A stretch of DNA of 64,000 nucleotides from UBA5078 sp051252515 (GTDB lineage: Bacteria; Pseudomonadota; Gammaproteobacteria; Pseudomonadales; Pseudohongiellaceae), in contig JBPOFS010000008.1 in the NCBI GenBank assembly GCA_051252515.1, positions 62,001-126,000 of the forward strand. The letters run 5' to 3'. The notes below the pieces were generated by a model that was not told the DNA's origin, searched no databases, and was given only the letters and a program-made list of their open reading frames with translations. This document shows positions 25,753 to 34,450 of this stretch, in pieces. How positions within the stretch are numbered: the first letter of the stretch is position 1; every line of letters begins with the position of its first letter. Both the position numbers and the translations under genes were made by a program.

Positions 25753-26836
25753 TGGTTTACATGTGCGTCTCGAACAAAACCTCCCTATTCCTTTGGAGAC
25801 AACTCTGCACTGTGCCGCGGGCGAAGTGCTCGCCCTTGTCGGCCCTTCAGGAAGTGGAAAATCGACATTGCTGCGCAGTATTGCGGGGCTCTATGAAGCT
25901 AAAACGGGACGCATTCAGTGCGGCGACAAACTTTGGTTTGATAGCGCAGCGGGCATCAATGTTGCCACGGCCAATCGCCGCATAGGCATGGTTTTTCAAC
26001 ATTTCGCATTGTTCCCGCATCTGACAGCCTTGGAGAATATCGCCGAAGCGATGTTGCACCACCCAAAGCAAGAACGTTACGCCCGCGCTAAAGCCTGGCT
26101 CCAACGCGTCCACCTCAATGGCCTAGAACATCGATTGCCACGACAACTTTCGGGAGGACAGCAACAGCGTGTCGCCGTTGCCCGAGCGCTAGCACGCGAG
26201 CCAGAGGTATTACTATTGGACGAGCCATTCTCTGCGGTCGATCGCTCAACTCGTGAGTCACTCTATCAAGAGTTAAGCGACCTACGTGATGAGTTAAAAA
26301 TGCCAGTAATACTAGTGACCCATGATATCGATGAGGCAACATTACTCGCAGATCGCATGAGCATCCTTGATGAAGGAAAAATTCTGCAAACCGATACGCC
26401 TGACCGTTTGCTGCAAGCCCCCAATTCGCACAAGGTGGCGAAACTCATGGGCATGCGTAATATTTTTTCGGGACAAGTTCTCTCCCAGGAAAGCAGCCAT
26501 ACACTAATCAATTGGGAAGGCACTGCATTAAAGGTTTCAACTCAGAGTGCTTTTGCGGTTGGCAGCTCGGTGACGTGGGCAATGCCAACATCTGGCGTAT
26601 TGCTTATGCCTACTCGTAATCGCAATACCGATACGTTAGACAATGTCATTGATGTTGAGATAAACAAGATGTGGGCGCTCGGGGAACAATACCGCATTAG
26701 CGTCATGCATCATGCTAATGGTTTAACAATGAATGTACCTCGGCACATTGCACAGCGCTACAAGCTTGCCGTTGGGCAACGCTTGCAGGTGCGTTTGCGA
26801 GGAGAAACTATTCATCTTATGCCACCACAGCAATAG
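25745..26836 (+). CDS. modC: Molybdate ABC transporter, ATPase
   Basis: The cytosolic ATPase of ModABC, 363 residues. Walker A is GPSGSGKST near 34, the Q loop is MVFQHFALFPHLT, the signature is LSGGQQQR near 136, Walker B is LLLDEPFSAVD near 157, and the switch His is VTHDIDEA near 191. The C-terminal third (from about 290) is a TOBE/Mop-type domain that in this family can bind molybdate and regulate transport. It follows modB with overlap and ends convergent with an MDR reductase. Confidence 0.93.
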   Translation: MSDGLHVRLEQNLPIPLETTLHCAAGEVLALVGPSGSGKSTLLRSIAGLYEAKTGRIQCGDKLWFDSAAGINVATANRRIGMVFQHFALFPHLTALENIAEAMLHHPKQERYARAKAWLQRVHLNGLEHRLPRQLSGGQQQRVAVARALAREPEVLLLDEPFSAVDRSTRESLYQELSDLRDELKMPVILVTHDIDEATLLADRMSILDEGKILQTDTPDRLLQAPNSHKVAKLMGMRNIFSGQVLSQESSHTLINWEGTALKVSTQSAFAVGSSVTWAMPTSGVLLMPTRNRNTDTLDNVIDVEINKMWALGEQYRISVMHHANGLTMNVPRHIAQRYKLAVGQRLQVRLRGETIHLMPPQQ

Positions 26837-26863
26837 CTGGTCGATGGCATAAGTCCTAGGCAA

Positions 26864-27880
26864 TTATTCTTCGGAAATTTTCACTAATTGCTTACCGAAG
26901 TTTTTACCCTTTAACAATCCGCGGAATAGTTCAGGCGCATTCTCAATGCCCTCACCCACAGATTCGCGGTATTTGATACGACCTTCCTTGACCCATGCAC
27001 CCAATTGCTTTGTCGCTTCAGGCCAACGATCAAACCACTCAGTCACAACGAAGAAGCGATTCTCAGGAACATGCTCTAGCTTCTTAAAAATATCCGCAGG
27101 CAATTCAATCTTAGTCATGTCTTTGTCGTTGTAATGAGAAACGTAACCACATATTGGCACTCTAGCGCCTTCATTCAACAACGGCGCAACCGCTTTGGTG
27201 ACTTCGCCGCCAACATTCTCGAAATACACATCGATTCCTTTAGGGCAGGCTTGCGCTAACTCTTGCGCCAAATTGCCCGCTTTGTAATCAATGCACTCAT
27301 CAAAACCAAGCTCTTCTTTCACATAGCGACATTTCTCTGGACCGCCAGCAATTCCCACAACACGCAGGCCTTTAATTTTTGCGATTTGGCCAACAACCGA
27401 ACCCACAGCGCCTGACGCGGCAGCGACGACTAGAGTCTCACCCGCTTGCGGTTTACCTAGCTCTGTCAAACCAAAATAGGCCGTGCGCCCCGGCATCCCG
27501 ACCACGCCAAGGTGAGCAGACAACGTGCCATTATCCAGATCCACTTTCATAATACCGGGGGCATTGTCGTCCACCACTATATAGGTTTGCCAGCCTTTGT
27601 GAGCCGCCACTTTATCGCCTACTGCAAACTTGGAAGAGCGAGACTCAATAACGGTGCCTACGCTTTCTCCCGTGATTACATCGCCTATCTGCAACGGATC
27701 CGCATAAGATTTCATGTCATTCATTCTTCCGCGCATATACGGATCCAACGACAAATAATTGACCTTAATCAGAAACTGTCCTTCTTGAAGCGCTGGCGTT
27801 TCTACAGTTGAGAATTCGAAGCAACTATCATCTGGTTCGCCAGTAGGTCGCTTTGCTAATAATACTTTTGTGTTTTTCAT
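26864..27880 (-). CDS. NADP-dependent MDR oxidoreductase (CurA/leukotriene B4 reductase-like)
   Basis: A zinc-free medium-chain reductase of 338 residues. Family marks are YLSLDPYMRGRMND near 45, GDVITGESVGTV near 66, VVGMPGRTAYFGL near 126, the nucleotide motif AASGAVGSVVGQIAK near 154, CDIYFENVGG-like text (GIDVYFENVGGE) near 216, and ENAPELFRGLLKGKNFGKQLV at the C-terminus. It would reduce alpha,beta-unsaturated carbonyl compounds with NADPH. It is monocistronic and upstream of nothing obvious; it is separated from argD by 79 nt. Confidence 0.88.
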   Translation of the reverse strand: MKNTKVLLAKRPTGEPDDSCFEFSTVETPALQEGQFLIKVNYLSLDPYMRGRMNDMKSYADPLQIGDVITGESVGTVIESRSSKFAVGDKVAAHKGWQTYIVVDDNAPGIMKVDLDNGTLSAHLGVVGMPGRTAYFGLTELGKPQAGETLVVAAASGAVGSVVGQIAKIKGLRVVGIAGGPEKCRYVKEELGFDECIDYKAGNLAQELAQACPKGIDVYFENVGGEVTKAVAPLLNEGARVPICGYVSHYNDKDMTKIELPADIFKKLEHVPENRFFVVTEWFDRWPEATKQLGAWVKEGRIKYRESVGEGIENAPELFRGLLKGKNFGKQLVKISEE

Positions 27881-27959
27881 ACCTTCCCTCTTCTAACATT
27901 GAATGGCGCTAACGAAGTCACTGCCTGCACCTTGCCGCGGCAAAGTTTTTTCATCCTGA

Positions 27960-29186
27960 TCAAGCAGTCTTCGCTGACGTATTGAAAACTTGTTCACTCT
28001 GTAACTGCGCTAAACATTGTTTTAACACAGAAACCGCTTCTTGCATCTCTTGCTCACTCACTAGGAGGCTAGGAATGAGACGAAGGACTGCATTGCGCGT
28101 CGGGGTGACTAACAGGGCATGCTCTAAACATATCTGTGTCAAACGCTGCACTTGCTCGTCATCATGAAGTTGCAGGCCGATCAACAAACCTGCTCCTCTG
28201 AGCTCTTTCACTACCCCAGGGAATTGCGTCACCACCTCGTCTAAGGCGACAAGCAATTGTTGCCCGGACACTTGCACTTGCTTTGCGACATCGTGTGCAA
28301 GCATGAATGCCAAGACAGCGTCCGCTACAGCGCACCCTAACGGATTACCACAATAGGTCCCACCATGGTCACCTTTCGCTACCCCTTCGGCGACTGCCTC
28401 TGTCACGGCGAAAGCTGCAAAAGGAAAGCCTCCGGCAATTCCCTTTCCCATCGTGAGAATATCGGGACTCAATGAGGCTTTTTCAACCGCAAAGAATGTG
28501 CCTGTTCGGCAATAACCCGATTGCACCTCATCTGCAATCAACAAAGCCCCATTCGTTCGACACAATTGGGAGAGGGTTTGCAGGTACTGCTTAGATGCCA
28601 CTCTTACCCCACCTTCCCCTTGCACAGGCTCTATAATGACAGCCGCCACCTGATGCTGAGCGAACAACGACGTTAACGCCGCCACATCGCCAAGAGGCAC
28701 AAAGACATTATCCGGCACCTTGGGAAGGTAGCGTGCAGCATTCTCAGGACCACCGGACACCGACAACGTGCTCAAGGTACGCCCATGAAACGAGCCGGAG
28801 ATCGCAATCACAACCGAGCGCCCCGTGATCTTGCGCGCCAATTTAATAGCGGCATCATTGGCCTCTGCGCCACTGTTTGCGAAGAACACTCTTTGCAATC
28901 CTTCCGGCAGCACTTGCTGTAAACGGTGCAATAATCGAGAACGAACAGGTGAGTATGTAAAACCAGAGTTCGGGTTCTGCATAATTTTTGCCGCCTGCTC
29001 ATTCAAGGCGGACAGAATCACAGGATGGGCATGGCCCAAGGCAGTCACTCCCCACCCTGAGGTGAAGTCTAGGTAACGCCTGCCTTGCTCATCCCATACA
29101 TAACTTCCCTTACCACGCTCAATCGCAATGGCTTGCTTATAGCAGGTGGTAAGTCCAAGACTGTCTTCTATTGCGATGGTATTCAT
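27960..29186 (-). CDS. argD: Acetylornithine (class III) aminotransferase, ArgD-like
   Basis: A PLP-dependent class III aminotransferase of 408 residues, the ArgD length. It would transaminate N-acetylglutamate semialdehyde in arginine synthesis; N-succinyl-diaminopimelate and related substrates are possible because the family is promiscuous. Landmarks are YLDFTSGWGVTALGHAHP, FFANSGAEANDAAIKLAR, SFHGRTLSTLSVSGG, LLIADEVQSGYCRTG, the PLP lysine in ILTMGKGIAGG near residue 247, and GGTYCGNPLG. The start ATG 29186 follows GGAGG four nt upstream. It is preceded by a 43-codon Arg-containing leader ORF and a terminator, so attenuation control is likely. No other arg gene is adjacent. Confidence 0.85.
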   Translation of the reverse strand: MNTIAIEDSLGLTTCYKQAIAIERGKGSYVWDEQGRRYLDFTSGWGVTALGHAHPVILSALNEQAAKIMQNPNSGFTYSPVRSRLLHRLQQVLPEGLQRVFFANSGAEANDAAIKLARKITGRSVVIAISGSFHGRTLSTLSVSGGPENAARYLPKVPDNVFVPLGDVAALTSLFAQHQVAAVIIEPVQGEGGVRVASKQYLQTLSQLCRTNGALLIADEVQSGYCRTGTFFAVEKASLSPDILTMGKGIAGGFPFAAFAVTEAVAEGVAKGDHGGTYCGNPLGCAVADAVLAFMLAHDVAKQVQVSGQQLLVALDEVVTQFPGVVKELRGAGLLIGLQLHDDEQVQRLTQICLEHALLVTPTRNAVLRLIPSLLVSEQEMQEAVSVLKQCLAQLQSEQVFNTSAKTA

Positions 29187-29210
29187 AGTTCCTCCGGTTT
29201 TTTTAAGGGC

Positions 29211-29251
29211 AAAAAAAAACCTCCAGAGTGCGAGACGCCTGGAGGTTTTTT
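29211..29251 (-). terminator. Intrinsic terminator (candidate attenuator) upstream of argD
   Basis: A 7-bp GC-rich stem (29220-29226 with 29239-29245) is extended by A/T pairs to about 13 bp. On the minus strand it is followed by nine T (A run 29211-29219). It ends only about 25 nt before the argD start and stands between the leader ORF and argD. No other gene ends here, so it would cut argD transcription unless antiterminated. Confidence 0.8.
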
Positions 29252-29270
29252 CTAACAGTATAACTAGGGC

Positions 29271-29402
29271 TTAAAGAGTCTCAGGCATCTCCAATGAATT
29301 CGCGTTTATGGCGCGTGCGCGGCGACGGGCCGCAGCAAAGGCGGCGGCCTGCTTGGCAATCGCCAAGCTCATTACATTTTGCATGTAAGAAACGTCTGTC
29401 AT
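29271..29402 (-). CDS. Putative 43-residue arginine-rich leader peptide of argD
   Basis: A short ORF starting ATG 29402 with AGGA six to seven nt upstream and ending TAA at 29271. The peptide contains AAARRRARA (Arg26, 27, 28 and 30), read from the codons CGT CGC CGC GCA CGC. It is preceded by a strong sigma70 promoter and followed at 20 nt by the terminator ahead of argD. This is the layout of ribosome-mediated attenuation by amino-acid supply. Segments just before its stop (29278-29294) can pair with the terminator's first arm and loop, for example 29289-29294 with 29239-29244 and 29278-29287 with 29229-29236 (2-nt bulge). No family known to me; it could also be a real small protein. Confidence 0.6.
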   Translation of the reverse strand: MTDVSYMQNVMSLAIAKQAAAFAAARRRARAINANSLEMPETL

Positions 29403-29449
29403 GGGAATCCTGTTAAAGTCGATCTAATATCGAACACTTGAGGCGCGAG

Positions 29450-29478
29450 ACTGTATGTGATCTAGTAGAGCATGTCAA
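29450..29478 (-). promoter_or_regulatory. Sigma70 promoter of the argD leader
   Basis: On the minus strand a perfect -35 TTGACA (29473-29478), a 17-nt spacer and a -10 TACAGT (29450-29455) place a transcription start near 29443, about 40 nt before the leader ORF. The divergent gene begins at 29524, so this region serves both. Confidence 0.7.
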
Positions 29479-29523
29479 CAATCTGCTGTCAGCGTTAGCT
29501 GTCAACTTATAGGCCTAAACCCC

Positions 29524-31032
29524 ATGCTTTATAGCCAACATTTATTAAGGAGACATCTCTCCCACTGGAGGAAAACTTCCATTGCGAGCTTGTGCGCCTT
29601 CATTACGATGTTGCCGATTGCGCATGCCCAAATCCCTTATAGGCTAACAGCGACTAACCCCGACTCTTCAGTGCAGCGGTCGCTCGATTTCACAACCTCC
29701 CTTCAGGCACTTCAGAGCGAAGTCACCAAAATAGAAAGCGAGTCAGGCCCGTTCGATAGACAACTATTAGAGCCCTTAGGTTCACTCGCACGCTTGCACC
29801 TTGAGAATGAGGACCCTCAAACCGCTGAGGCTATATTCGAACAACAGTTACAGATATTACGGATCAGCGAAGGCCTTTATTCAGTTGAGCAAATCCCTAT
29901 CATTGAAACTTTGTTAGAAGTGGCGGCCAACGCCAATGATTGGCAGAAAAGCAATGACTCTCTCGAATACCTTTCTTGGCTTTATAGACGTGATACAAGA
30001 TTAAGTCCGCAGGAAAAGCTTGCCGGCATGGGTAAAATAAGCGAATGGCATTTGATCGCATTAGGAAAAGACTCACGAGAGAGAGAAGCCTTTCACTTGG
30101 TTGAGCTAGCAAAAAATGACAGCAAGATTAGCGAAGTAGCCGAGCAACTCTACAGCGCAAACAACACAGAAATTGTGCCCTATATCTATAATCAAGCGTT
30201 AGCCGATTTGTACATAGCTCTTGCGATCACCATCACTGAGCATACGTCCCAAGAATTAATCCTACTGACAGAAGGTATATCTAACCGACCCGATATATTA
30301 AGCGACTTTTCCAGAACAAGCTTAAGAACCACTGCCGATGTTGAAGCGATGTACGGCTCTAGAGCCAGCACCGTGATAGAGCGATCATTCAAAAACAATA
30401 TGAGAAAAAGCTTCGAAAACCTAGAACACATAAAAGCAATCTATGCCAATGAAGGAGATGTCGAAGCAGAAGCGATGGCATCCCTTTATTTAGGGGACTC
30501 CGTATTATTGCGCCAACAATTCGAGCATCGCCCTGGAAATTTCGCAGGGCGGCGGCGCGGCACTTCAGGCGCTGGGTCAGCAATGGCTCATTATAGAGAT
30601 GCCTTTGAAAAACTCGCAGTGGCCGGCACAGAAGACTCGGTTCTAGCCGCCTTCACGGCATGTCCGGTGTTGCTCCCACTTGGGAAATTTGAAAGTCGCC
30701 TACAGCCCCACACAGAGCATTGTCAGGATATCAGCGCAGACGGGATGACAAATCTAGGGGAATACAAGCTTGCCTCCACTGTCATCCCTGGCATAGCAGA
30801 CACAACGACTAGTGATGAGCCGTACATTGAAGCCACAGTGGTTTTTGATGTGCAAGCGAACGGTCAAATCAGAAAAAAAGACATCGTCACTATCGTACCC
30901 GATGATATTTCTAGCCGCGTACAAGTGCGAAAATTATTAGATATCACGCAGTTCAGGCCCGCTATGATCGATGGCAGCGCCGTAAGTATGAAAAACCTTC
31001 AGATGCGCATTAGTATCACTAGCAACCACTAG
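29524..31032 (+). CDS. Secreted protein with TPR-like helices and TonB-C-like end
   Basis: A 502-residue predicted periplasmic protein that I do not recognise as a named gene. It has a signal peptide (cleavage near AHAQ, residue 36), then helical repeats resembling TPRs (DPQTAEAIFEQQLQIL, YSVEQIPIIETLLEVA). The last 80 residues (YIEATVVFDVQANGQIRKKD ... KLLDITQFRPAMIDGSAV) look like the C-terminal TonB-type domain found in energy-transducer-like proteins. It has no transmembrane anchor beyond the signal peptide. It is divergent from the argD leader; the stop is 1 nt before the end of the convergent CaiB gene. Function unknown. Confidence 0.65.
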   Translation: MLYSQHLLRRHLSHWRKTSIASLCAFITMLPIAHAQIPYRLTATNPDSSVQRSLDFTTSLQALQSEVTKIESESGPFDRQLLEPLGSLARLHLENEDPQTAEAIFEQQLQILRISEGLYSVEQIPIIETLLEVAANANDWQKSNDSLEYLSWLYRRDTRLSPQEKLAGMGKISEWHLIALGKDSREREAFHLVELAKNDSKISEVAEQLYSANNTEIVPYIYNQALADLYIALAITITEHTSQELILLTEGISNRPDILSDFSRTSLRTTADVEAMYGSRASTVIERSFKNNMRKSFENLEHIKAIYANEGDVEAEAMASLYLGDSVLLRQQFEHRPGNFAGRRRGTSGAGSAMAHYRDAFEKLAVAGTEDSVLAAFTACPVLLPLGKFESRLQPHTEHCQDISADGMTNLGEYKLASTVIPGIADTTTSDEPYIEATVVFDVQANGQIRKKDIVTIVPDDISSRVQVRKLLDITQFRPAMIDGSAVSMKNLQMRISITSNH

Positions 31033-31033
31033 G

Positions 31034-32239
31034 TCACCGTCGCTTTTCCAACACAACGCCTTGCTCCAAAAGCTGCGTGATGGACTCTTCGCTCACCCCG
31101 GCCTCTAGCAATATCTCGCGACTGTGCTCACCAAATTTTGGCGGCAAGTAACGCAAGCTACCAGGCGTTCGAGAGAACTTAATCGGTGTCCCTGTCATTC
31201 GATACCAGTCTTTCTCAATCAACATTTCACGGAACTGGGTGTGCGGATGCTCCACAACTTCTTGCGTATTATAGATTGGTCCGGCAGGCAAACCAGCGGC
31301 TAATAATCGATCGCATAAGGTGGCACCATCGATGCGCATAAGCAGCACTTCCAATTCCGTTTTCAGGGCATCGCGATTATTCACCCGATCGATATTTTTC
31401 AAAAACCGCTCATCATCGACCAACTCTGGACATCCAAGCTCACCGCACAGTTTCTTAAACGCCCCATCATTACCCGCACCAATAAAGATATCGACGGTCT
31501 GTGTTCGAAACGTATCATAGGGGCTGATATTGGGGTGGGCGTTGCCAGTGGCCACCGGCACTTTCCCTGAAAAATTATAATTAACAATATGCGGATGCAT
31601 TAACGACACGGCACAGTCATAAAGCGTCATATCAATATACTGACCAAGCTTTGAGCGCTCACGCTCCGCTAACGCCATCAGAAGCGCCACGGCCGTATAC
31701 AAGCCTGTGCCCATGTCCACCATCGCAATTCCCAAACGAGTGGGCGCACTGCCTAGCTCTCCATTGACACTAAACCACCCCGCCATCGCTTGCACAATGG
31801 CATCATAGCCAGGGTATCCGCCCAAAGGGCCATCGGCACCGAACCCACTGACACGGCAATGAATCAATTGTGGAAAGCGTTTTTTCAATACGTCGTCATA
31901 GCCTAAACCCCATTTCTCCATCGTTCCGGGTTTAAAGTTCTCAAGCAATATGTCCGCATCTTCCAATAAAGTAAGTAGAACCTCTCGCCCCTGCTCTTTA
32001 GTCAGATCAAGCCCCATAGAACGCTTATTACGATTCACGCCAAGATAGTACGCCGCATCACCTTCATGAAAGGGAGGGCCCCAATCACGAGTTTCATCGC
32101 CTTTTGGGGGCTCAATTTTGAGCACCTCAGCGCCATGATCGGCCAAGATCTGTGTGCAGTAAGGCCCACCTAAGACACGAGATAAATCAACAATACGCTT
32201 ACCCGTGAGCGCGCTGGGCTGCTTTGAGCCATTCTGCAT
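31034..32239 (-). CDS. CaiB/BaiF family CoA transferase
   Basis: A class III CoA transferase, 401 residues. It has GKRIVDLSRVLGGPYCTQILADHGAEVLKIEPP at the N-terminus, ENFKPGTMEKWGLGYDDV near 95, ISGFGADGPLGGYPGYDAIVQAM-like text (CRVSGFGADGPLGGYPGYD) and MVDMGTGLYTAVALL with the predicted catalytic Asp near 171. GLPAGPIYNTQEVVEHPHT is a family hallmark in the C-terminal part. It resembles the succinyl-CoA/formyl-CoA-type transferases; the acid acceptor is unknown. It is downstream of ubiC on the same strand but separated by a hairpin, so a separate unit. Confidence 0.88.
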   Translation of the reverse strand: MQNGSKQPSALTGKRIVDLSRVLGGPYCTQILADHGAEVLKIEPPKGDETRDWGPPFHEGDAAYYLGVNRNKRSMGLDLTKEQGREVLLTLLEDADILLENFKPGTMEKWGLGYDDVLKKRFPQLIHCRVSGFGADGPLGGYPGYDAIVQAMAGWFSVNGELGSAPTRLGIAMVDMGTGLYTAVALLMALAERERSKLGQYIDMTLYDCAVSLMHPHIVNYNFSGKVPVATGNAHPNISPYDTFRTQTVDIFIGAGNDGAFKKLCGELGCPELVDDERFLKNIDRVNNRDALKTELEVLLMRIDGATLCDRLLAAGLPAGPIYNTQEVVEHPHTQFREMLIEKDWYRMTGTPIKFSRTPGSLRYLPPKFGEHSREILLEAGVSEESITQLLEQGVVLEKRR

Positions 32240-32284
32240 AGCAATACGTCCGGTTGGGAATTAGAGCAAATGAGACGAAAGAGT

Positions 32285-32305
32285 AAAACAGTGCTTCACT
32301 GTTTT
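32285..32305 (-). terminator. Hairpin after ubiC
   Basis: A 9-bp stem (AAAACAGTG 32285-32293 with CACTGTTTT 32297-32305, loop CTT) abuts the ubiC stop and on the minus strand ends in TTTT. A short terminator between ubiC and the CaiB gene. Confidence 0.55.
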
Positions 32306-32901
32306 CAATATGCGCCGGTATTTAGGGATAGCATGCGTTTGCTATCTTCTTCGAGCAACGAAGGTAGGAAAAATTCAGCCACGAGAATCGGTTGATCCTG
32401 TGAGTAAAACAAAGACCGCCGCCCCCACATATCCTCGTATTGCGTTATTTCTAACTGCAAGCGTTGCAACTGGGGGTCTTGAAACAATACCTCGCCTAGA
32501 GGTCGGTCGCGCAAGCTTCTAAGCTGCCGTAAAGGGCCTATCATGCTGCTTACAGGGATTAAAGTGTGTGCGGCGACCCATGGAGTGTCTGCACAACACA
32601 ACAACACCTTGCGAGACCACATGCGCTGTCGCACGACATGGGGCAAGAAGCATTGCAGCAAACTAGGATTACAGTGTTGGTACCATCCCTCTTCAATAAC
32701 TCTTACATTGAAATTTTCATGGCTCATAGCTTTCAAGCGATGCGTAAGAGAGCCGGGGTCCATTAGCCAAGATTGTAACTGGGGCATTGGTCGAGGAAGA
32801 CACTGCGCTTGCGAGAACCAGCGCAGCTGCGGGTCATACAGACTCGGAAATTGGAATGGCAAATCGACCAAAAGTACACCTAAAGACAACAACTGTCGCA
32901 A
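32305..32901 (-). CDS. ubiC: Chorismate lyase UbiC
   Basis: Converts chorismate to 4-hydroxybenzoate and pyruvate, the first step of the ubiquinone ring. The fit to UbiC is clear from the LQSWLMDPGSLTHRL region, VRVIEEGWYQHC, SRKVLLCCADTPWVAAHTLIPVSSM (catalytic-pocket Arg/His area), RPLGEVLFQDP and the C-terminal WGRRSLFYSQDQPILVAEFFLP. The reported start is a TTG without a clear ribosome site. A TTG at 32871 with AGG seven nt upstream is equally possible, since UbiC proteins usually start near there. Usually ubiA follows ubiC; here it does not. The ubiC-phoB proximity matches the Pseudomonas order. Confidence 0.88.
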   Translation of the reverse strand: MRQLLSLGVLLVDLPFQFPSLYDPQLRWFSQAQCLPRPMPQLQSWLMDPGSLTHRLKAMSHENFNVRVIEEGWYQHCNPSLLQCFLPHVVRQRMWSRKVLLCCADTPWVAAHTLIPVSSMIGPLRQLRSLRDRPLGEVLFQDPQLQRLQLEITQYEDMWGRRSLFYSQDQPILVAEFFLPSLLEEDSKRMLSLNTGAY

Positions 32902-32974
32902 TACAAAGAACTTGAAAGCGCAAATTATAGGGCAAGCTGCCTACAGATGTCGCAATGAGTTTTTCTAAGGCAAT

Positions 32975-33007
32975 AAAAAGCCCCTACCGAAACCGGTAGA
33001 GGCTTTT
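32975..33007 (-). terminator. Terminator after OmpA-like porin gene
   Basis: The stem AAAAGCC-C-CTACCG (32976-32989 region) pairs with CGGTAG-A-GGCTTTT (to 33007) with one mismatch, followed by T on the minus strand. It lies 24 nt beyond the porin stop. Confidence 0.75.
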
Positions 33008-33030
33008 AATAACGCCAGTGCGTTCAGCGA

Positions 33031-34062
33031 TTAACGCTGTTCGTAACGCTGCAGCGTAGTAGAGATCACACTCTGAACTCGACGGTTCTGCGCACGACCC
33101 GCAGGGGTATCGTTGCTAGCAACAGGGCGAGTTTCGCCGTAGCCTTCAGCACGCAATCTAGTCGCTGGGATCCCGAACTGATCAATCAGCACTTGACGCA
33201 CTGCATTGACACGACGCTGAGACAAGCCTTGGTTGTAAACTTCAGTACCAGTGGCATCAGTATGCCCTTCTAGTACGGCTTCCACGTCAGTGTTCGCTTT
33301 CATGAAATCAGCCAGTGCACGAATCTCAGCCATAAACTCAGGCTTCACTACAGAGCGGTCGAAATCAAACTGCACTGTTAGGTCAATACGTGCGACTTCT
33401 TCCAATACGATTGAACAGCCTCGGCTATCGACTCTGTGAGTCCGTGGAGTATCAGGACACGCATCACGACTATCAGGGACGCCATCACCGTCTGAATCTG
33501 CAGGCGCTACTGGTGTAGGAGTAGGAGCCGCCATAGGCGCCGCCTTCTTGCCGCCAAATCGGAATACTAAACCCGTTTCTAGGGCGTAATCATGGAAATG
33601 CTCATCCATGCCCCAGTATTTACGTACCGCAGTACGCCATTCGAGCGTATCGCTGATCTCGTATTTAATACCAGCGGCCACGTCGAAAACTGTTTCTTCA
33701 TTTTGCGAGAAACGATTATGACCAACACCGCCGGCAATGAATGGCGTGACTTGATCAATTTTATAGTCGAAGGAATACAGCAAGTCTGCACGCACGTGAC
33801 GCACATCGTCGTCTGGGCCTGTGCCATGGAGATTCATATCGAAAATATTGATTTCGCCGCTAAGCTTGTCCGTAAAATCGTAACCCGCCCCTAGCGTGAA
33901 ACCAGACTCGTACTCCTGGCCGCGATCCTTGTCAAAATCAATGCGCTGAATGCCTGGCACAATATAAAATTGTCCTTCGTCAGCAACTGCAACACTAGGT
34001 GCAGCTGTGTATGCACTTGTGACGAGCACTAGACTCAGCGCAGTTAAATACTTTTTATTCAT
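33031..34062 (-). CDS. OmpA-family outer-membrane porin (OprF-like)
   Basis: A 343-residue outer-membrane protein. A signal peptide ends near SVAVA, and an N-terminal beta-barrel covers about 28-175. A linker with a calcium-binding thrombospondin type-3-like repeat, DSDGDGVPDSRDACPDTP, lies near 190. The C-terminal OmpA peptidoglycan-binding domain spans about 230-340 (LEGHTDATGTEVYNQGLSQRR, RLRAEGYGETRPVASN and NRRVQ). The layout matches OprF. AAAGGAGAG stands before the ATG. It would link the outer membrane to peptidoglycan. It is monocistronic and divergent from the beta-helix gene. Confidence 0.9.
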   Translation of the reverse strand: MNKKYLTALSLVLVTSAYTAAPSVAVADEGQFYIVPGIQRIDFDKDRGQEYESGFTLGAGYDFTDKLSGEINIFDMNLHGTGPDDDVRHVRADLLYSFDYKIDQVTPFIAGGVGHNRFSQNEETVFDVAAGIKYEISDTLEWRTAVRKYWGMDEHFHDYALETGLVFRFGGKKAAPMAAPTPTPVAPADSDGDGVPDSRDACPDTPRTHRVDSRGCSIVLEEVARIDLTVQFDFDRSVVKPEFMAEIRALADFMKANTDVEAVLEGHTDATGTEVYNQGLSQRRVNAVRQVLIDQFGIPATRLRAEGYGETRPVASNDTPAGRAQNRRVQSVISTTLQRYEQR

Positions 34063-34450
34063 GGTCTCTCCTTTGATGTAACCAAGTGTAATAAAGCGAT
34101 CGTAGTATACGGCACATCTGCTCGTCGCAATTGTTTAAGTTGCTATTATTTTTAGACTTTTACGGCTTTTGTGCAGCGAGTCGTATTATGTAATAAAAAC
34201 TGTGACAAAAAGCTGATCAATCCAGCACAGATAATGACATAACACCGCCCAATCTATTACGTCAGCATTCCCTTTCCACTACAAATCAATGCCTTGCGCA
34301 CATTGTACTCGCGCCACATCGTTTTTGCGAATCACTGTAATAAATATGTAAATTTTGTGTCGCACAATTGAAATATTCAATGGCTAGGATGAGGCCTGCT
34401 CAAATTCTAACGCCAATGTCTCAGGCAGAGACAAGACTTCAGGAGTCAAT
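34063..34450. promoter_or_regulatory. Divergent region with Pho-like promoter for the beta-helix gene
   Basis: A 388-nt gap with no gene. The plus strand carries three 11-nt-spaced 7-mers, CTGTAAT (34335-34341), ATGTAAA (34346-34352) and GTGTCGC (34357-34363), then exactly 10 nt and a -10-like TATTCA (34374-34379). These are degenerate versions of the CTGTCAT Pho-box repeat. A 6-bp hairpin (TGTCTC 34417-34422 with GAGACA 34428-34433) sits in the predicted 5'UTR just before the AGGAG ribosome site. Confidence 0.5.

Noticed and set aside
32543..32968. 141-codon plus-strand frame opposite ubiC
   Set aside because: It lies mostly antisense to ubiC, which matches its family along its length. The translated text has no recognisable domain and runs into the porin terminator.
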